DNA from: Flavobacterium sp. Root935
Lineage (GTDB): Bacteria > Bacteroidota > Bacteroidia > Flavobacteriales > Flavobacteriaceae
DNA length: 64,000 nt
Direction of reading: 5' to 3'
Assembly: GCF_001429295.1 (NCBI RefSeq)
Contig: NZ_LMJL01000012.1
Span: 1,005,581 to 1,069,580, forward strand
The notes beneath the pieces were generated by a model. That model had not been told where the DNA came from. It saw nothing but the letters and a program-made list of their open reading frames with translations, and ran no database searches. Shown here piece by piece: positions 60,293-64,000 of the stretch. The position numbers and the translations under genes are program-made. Each line of letters begins with the position of its first letter. Positions within the stretch are counted from its first letter, which is position 1.

Positions 60293-60541
60293 TCAGAGAT
60301 TAATCTTAAAACTAAGTTAATTATGTAAAAAATGAGGTGATTTTAAGGCTTCAAAATCGAAGAAAAACGAACTAAATAAGCAGTATTTAGAGCCGAAAAT
60401 AAGACACTGTTTTTATGTAAAAATCAATTCAAATGAAAACTCAATTAAACACCAAAATGACTCTCCTGATCAAAAAAGAAATCTAAAACCTACAAACAAG
60501 AAAAAAAAACAATTAAACATTAACCAAAACCAATTTTAAGT

Positions 60542-63500
60542 ATGAAATTATTAACCCAAAAAAAACCAAGAGATTTTCGGATTAACAATTTATCCCGCAA
60601 AGAAATTAAACTAACAATTCTATCGTTACTCGTTTTTACATTTCAAGCTTCGGCAGCTTCTTCAATAAATACTTCAGATAAAAACTATACCGCATTATTT
60701 TTCGAAAAAATAGTAAAAGGTAAGGTTACAGACAAAGATGGTTTGCCTCTTCCTGGTGCCAATGTTGTGGTGAAAGGAAGCAATAAAGGTGTTCAAACAG
60801 ATGTTGATGGAAGCTTTTCGATTACTGTAGCCGATAATGTTACTAAACTTGTGGTGACTTATATTGGTATGGAAGATCAAGAAGTAACTATTGGAAATGC
60901 ACCGCTAAAAATTGTCATGAAAGAAGCTGGACAAAAATTAGATGAAGTAGTTATTGGATACGGAAAATCTAAGAAAAAAGACCTTACAGGTTCTGTGAGT
61001 TCTCTTAGCAAAGACAATTTGAATTTAGGCGGAACTATTGCCAATGTAGGACAGGCGTTACAAGGACGTGCTTCTGGGGTTCAAGTACAGCAAAATAATT
61101 ATGCACCGGGAACCAATCCGTCTGTAGTAATTAGAGGAGGAAATTCTATAAATACTTCTAATGCGCCTTTGTACGTAGTGGACGGATTTATTACCAGCAC
61201 TGGAGCTTCAATTAGTCCAAACGATATTGAAAATATTCAGATTTTAAAAGATGCCGCTTCTACAGCAATTTATGGTGCACGCGGTGGAAATGGGGTTATC
61301 ATTATTACAACTAAAAAAGGAAAATCAGGAAAAATGATGGTGGAAGCCGAAATTTCAGATGGTTTTCAAAATATTATAAAAGAGCCTTCATTGTTAACTG
61401 GACAACAATATGCTGATATTCAAAATGCAATTGCGGGTGAAAACGGAAGACCTCCGGTTTTTCCATCAAGTTTTCCAATTGCGAATACCAATTGGTTTGA
61501 AGCAGCGACACGTCCAGGAGAAGTGTTGAACAGAACGCTTACTTTTAGCGGAAGCGATCAAACTTCTAAATTCTTTCTTTCAGGAAACTATTTGAAACAA
61601 ACGGGAGCTATTGAAAACACTGATTATGAAAGATACAGCGTTAGAATGGGTGCCGAAAAAAGATTTAATGAAAGATTAAATATGGGTGCTAATTTTTATG
61701 GTGCTGCAGCTGAAGGAAATAACAGCGATTTTGGAGATAATATCCTTTCTCCGATGTTCTCTATTCAAACTGCTCCTCCAACGATTCCGATCTACAATGC
61801 TGATGGCTCATATTATAAATATCAAGGAAAAGATAATGCATTGGCTCTTTTACTTGAACCAACAGACCACACAATCAATAGATTAGCAAACGGAAGTATG
61901 TTTTTAGATTATGAAATAATTAAAGGTCTTACTTACCACTTTGGTTCTGGTGCTGAATGGCAGGAAAACATTCAAGGAAAATATACTCCAAGTACATTAG
62001 TAGCTGGAGCTGCGTTAAAAGGTTCTGGATCTGAAGAAAATAAAACATATTTTAGATGGAGTACAGAACAATATTTAACGTACAAGTTTAATATCAAAGA
62101 AGTACATGCCATCACTGCAATGATTGGAACTTCGAACCAAAAAGATACTTATGAAAGAGTAAGAGCTGCAGGTACAGGATTTTCTAATGACTTATTAACG
62201 TATTACAATCTTCAAGGTGCAGCGGTTTATTTGAAACCTGAAACTGAAAAAACAGAGACAAAACTTACTTCTTATTTTGGAAGGTTAAATTATGCTTTTA
62301 ATGACAAATATTTAGCAACTTTTACAATTAGAAAAGACGGTTCTTCTCGTTTTGGTCCAAATAACAAATTTGGTATTTTCCCTTCTGGAGCTGTTGCATG
62401 GAAGTTGTCTAACGAATCTTTTATGCAGAATGTAAAAGCTATTTCTGAACTTAAATTAAGAGCCAGCTATGGTATTACAGGAAACGACGGAATTGGCGAT
62501 TACTCTTATATGAACCGATTGACTTCTTGGGGTGTAACTATTGCACCTGATGATTTTGTTGCTGGTACAGAACCTGCGAATTTGGCAAATCCGAACTTGA
62601 AATGGGAAGAAACAGCTCAAACCGATTTAGGTTTAGATTTAGGTTTATTTAATGATAAACTTTCGATCACAATTGATTACTACAAAAAAAGAACTTCTGA
62701 TGCTCTTTTAAATGTTCCTGTTGGAGGATGGTGGGGATTTGGCGCTCAAAGAGTTAATTCTGGAGTTATTGATAATAAAGGTATTGAGTTAGGAATTAGT
62801 ACTGAAAATATCAGAACTACTAATTTTTCTTGGAGAACGTCATTAAATGTTGCTTACAATAAACAAGAAATTGTATCTCTTGCTGATAACGTAAAAATCA
62901 TTAGTACAAACACTTCTAACCCAAGCGGAACTGTTTCTGGGCAAGAGTTTACAAGACTAGAGCCGGGAAAAGAAATGGGAGTTTTATACGGATACAAATA
63001 TGCAGGCGTGATCAAAACGGGAGAAACATACGCAGCTCAGCCATTGTCTGTCCCTGGAGATCCGAAATATGTAGATGTTGACGGAGACGGTACTATTACT
63101 GCTGCCGACAGAACTTATTTAGGAAATTCTATTCCGCATTATGTTGCTGGTTTTAATAACGATTTTAAATATGGAAATTTTGATATGAATATCTTTTTCC
63201 AAGGTGCTTTTGATTATTCTGTATATAATATGACTGCAATGGTTGGTGAATCTTCTACAAGTACAGATGCATTAAATCGCTGGGTTGCGGGAGTAAATGA
63301 AAATACAGATATTCCAAGAGACGGCTACTACAAAAGCAAATATGGAAGTTATGTGAATTCGAAATTTGTTGAAGAGGCTTCTTACTTACGTTTAAAAAAT
63401 GTTTCTATAGGATATTCAATTCCCGAAAGCGTACTAAAACAAGTAAAATTCATTGACAGCATCAGACTATATGCGATTGGACAAAACTTATTGACGATCA

Positions 63501-63628
63501 CAAATTACTCTGGAAATGACCCTGAAGTAAACGGGCATTCAACAAACAATTTAGGCGGAGGAATCGATTTTAACTCGTTCCCAGCATCAAGAACTTTTAT
63601 ACTTGGAATTAAAGTCGCAATTCACTAG
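60542..63628 (+). CDS. SusC/RagA-type TonB-dependent outer-membrane receptor
   Basis: A 1028-residue TonB-dependent transporter of the SusC group. The N-terminus has an extended signal region (LTILSLLVFTFQASAASS near residues 24-42), followed by a carboxypeptidase-like regulatory domain (VKGKVTDKDGLPLPGANVVV at 58-77), the TonB-box region VVIGYGKSKKKDLTGSVSSL, the plug with GVQVQQNNYAPG and the SusC signature PLYVVDGFI/DIENIQILKDAASTAIYGAR, and a 22-strand barrel ending ASRTFILGIKVAIH. It imports an oligosaccharide captured with SusD. It is controlled by the module at 60209-60293 and followed 35 bases later by the SusD gene. Confidence 0.96.
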   Translation: MKLLTQKKPRDFRINNLSRKEIKLTILSLLVFTFQASAASSINTSDKNYTALFFEKIVKGKVTDKDGLPLPGANVVVKGSNKGVQTDVDGSFSITVADNVTKLVVTYIGMEDQEVTIGNAPLKIVMKEAGQKLDEVVIGYGKSKKKDLTGSVSSLSKDNLNLGGTIANVGQALQGRASGVQVQQNNYAPGTNPSVVIRGGNSINTSNAPLYVVDGFITSTGASISPNDIENIQILKDAASTAIYGARGGNGVIIITTKKGKSGKMMVEAEISDGFQNIIKEPSLLTGQQYADIQNAIAGENGRPPVFPSSFPIANTNWFEAATRPGEVLNRTLTFSGSDQTSKFFLSGNYLKQTGAIENTDYERYSVRMGAEKRFNERLNMGANFYGAAAEGNNSDFGDNILSPMFSIQTAPPTIPIYNADGSYYKYQGKDNALALLLEPTDHTINRLANGSMFLDYEIIKGLTYHFGSGAEWQENIQGKYTPSTLVAGAALKGSGSEENKTYFRWSTEQYLTYKFNIKEVHAITAMIGTSNQKDTYERVRAAGTGFSNDLLTYYNLQGAAVYLKPETEKTETKLTSYFGRLNYAFNDKYLATFTIRKDGSSRFGPNNKFGIFPSGAVAWKLSNESFMQNVKAISELKLRASYGITGNDGIGDYSYMNRLTSWGVTIAPDDFVAGTEPANLANPNLKWEETAQTDLGLDLGLFNDKLSITIDYYKKRTSDALLNVPVGGWWGFGAQRVNSGVIDNKGIELGISTENIRTTNFSWRTSLNVAYNKQEIVSLADNVKIISTNTSNPSGTVSGQEFTRLEPGKEMGVLYGYKYAGVIKTGETYAAQPLSVPGDPKYVDVDGDGTITAADRTYLGNSIPHYVAGFNNDFKYGNFDMNIFFQGAFDYSVYNMTAMVGESSTSTDALNRWVAGVNENTDIPRDGYYKSKYGSYVNSKFVEEASYLRLKNVSIGYSIPESVLKQVKFIDSIRLYAIGQNLLTITNYSGNDPEVNGHSTNNLGGGIDFNSFPASRTFILGIKVAIH

Positions 63629-63663
63629 TCAAAAGGCTTTTTAGTAACATTAAATTTATTAAA

Positions 63664-64000
63664 ATGAAAAAATATACACTATTATTACTTTTACTTACCG
63701 CCGGAGTAGAGATTTCGTGCAACCAAGATCTAGATCCCACGGTATACAGCAGTTTGACTAATACCAATGGGTATCAGACAAAATCAGATGCAGTTGCGGC
63801 CATTAATTCAATTTACGGCAGATTAAAAGGGCCTTCTGTTGGAGATAACTTTTCATACTGGGCAACAAGACACTTCGCTTTAACAGATATTGCTACTGAT
63901 TTAGGACACTGCCAATACGGAGGAGATCCCGGACAATTGTCTTTAGGAACTTGGAGTTCGACAAACGGTCTTCTCTTGGAAGATTGGAATGCGATGTACA
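63664..64000 (+). CDS. SusD/RagB-type starch-binding lipoprotein, truncated by the window end
   Basis: The first 112 codons of a SusD-like protein are visible. The signal MKKYTLLLLLLTAGVEISC has its lipobox Cys at residue 19. The mature start NQDLDPTVYSSLTNTNGYQT and KSDAVAAINSIYGRLKGPSV match the N-terminal SusD TPR-like region. It would form the lid of the SusC barrel on the cell surface. The rest of the gene lies beyond the window. Confidence 0.93.
   Translation, partial: MKKYTLLLLLLTAGVEISCNQDLDPTVYSSLTNTNGYQTKSDAVAAINSIYGRLKGPSVGDNFSYWATRHFALTDIATDLGHCQYGGDPGQLSLGTWSSTNGLLLEDWNAMY

Larger units (their letters stand above)
60209..60293 (+). repeat. 85-bp promoter/operator module, copy B
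   Basis: It matches the reverse complement of 57790-57874 with five mismatches, three of them in the spacer between the two operators. Operators B1 and B2, the T-rich tract and the promoter are conserved in the same order, now pointing towards SusC. Confidence 0.9.
59861..60541. other. Long regulatory region and leader of the SusC gene
   Basis: About 680 bases without a supported gene. It holds copy B of the 85-bp module (60209-60293) and then a leader of about 240 bases before the SusC start. Inside the leader an 18-codon frame (60433-60486, MKTQLNTKMTLLIKKEI) is open, with no further support. The open frame at 59969-60280 runs through the operators and is rejected. Confidence 0.65.

Overview
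The window reads as chromosome of a Flavobacterium-like bacterium (phylum Bacteroidota), probably close to the F. johnsoniae group. The evidence is AT-rich intergenic DNA, many exact matches to the Bacteroidota -7 promoter box TAnnTTTG, T9SS C-terminal sorting domains of both type A and type B, a SusC/SusD pair, and several families largely confined to this phylum (DUF4834, DUF3810, NagB fused to PIG-L, the alpha-oxoamine synthase of the capnine type). I see no rRNA, tRNA, CRISPR array, prophage or complete insertion sequence.

Layout. 1-7.3 kb: peroxiredoxin bcp, an endonuclease III without Fe-S ligands, a TPR protein, an ECF-like sigma factor with a 47-aa gene behind it, and uvrA. 7.3-13.7 kb: a surface-glycan group on the minus strand (flippase, glycosyltransferase, YfhO-type membrane protein, DUF4834). 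13.8-24 kb: an outer-membrane protein, GNAT enzyme, zinc-ribbon protein, lipoproteins, a candidate cysteate acyltransferase for sulfonolipids, azurin, a NYN-LOTUS protein, a glutamate-synthase-like flavoenzyme, a duplicated lipoprotein pair and a GH88 hydrolase. 24-36.6 kb: housekeeping genes (ABC exporter, rdgB, DEAD-box helicase, pepD), a DUF3810 membrane metalloprotease, a second sigma factor with a membrane partner, an acyltransferase and a Nudix enzyme. 36.6-51.9 kb: T9SS-exported proteins, mnmA, an exported dikinase-like protein, a fasciclin lipoprotein, yidC and pyrG. 52-64 kb: a carbohydrate-utilisation locus.

The locus at 52-64 kb is the most interesting part. Two gene groups run outward from a central LacI-type regulator: a cytoplasmic group on the minus strand (GHMP sugar kinase and sugar nucleotidyltransferase, then sugar MFS transporter and NagB/PIG-L fusion) and the SusC/SusD outer-membrane uptake pair on the plus strand, cut by the window end. 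In front of each group lies the same 85-bp module in mirrored orientation (80 of 85 positions identical). It contains two 14-bp palindromes with a central CG, as expected for LacI-family operators, and a conserved promoter. This looks like a two-armed regulon whose promoter was copied and inverted; the operators lie upstream of the -33 element, which suggests activation rather than simple repression.

Other points: an exported protein with the domain order of glucan water dikinases; a 20-bp perfect palindrome in a divergent promoter region; a three-hairpin REP-like remnant; a lipoprotein gene duplicated together with its terminator, whose stem carries a compensatory base-pair change; a duplicated hairpin in front of a DUF3820 gene; and families of degenerate intergenic repeats. 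Functions are inferred from sequence motifs by eye; no database search was run.
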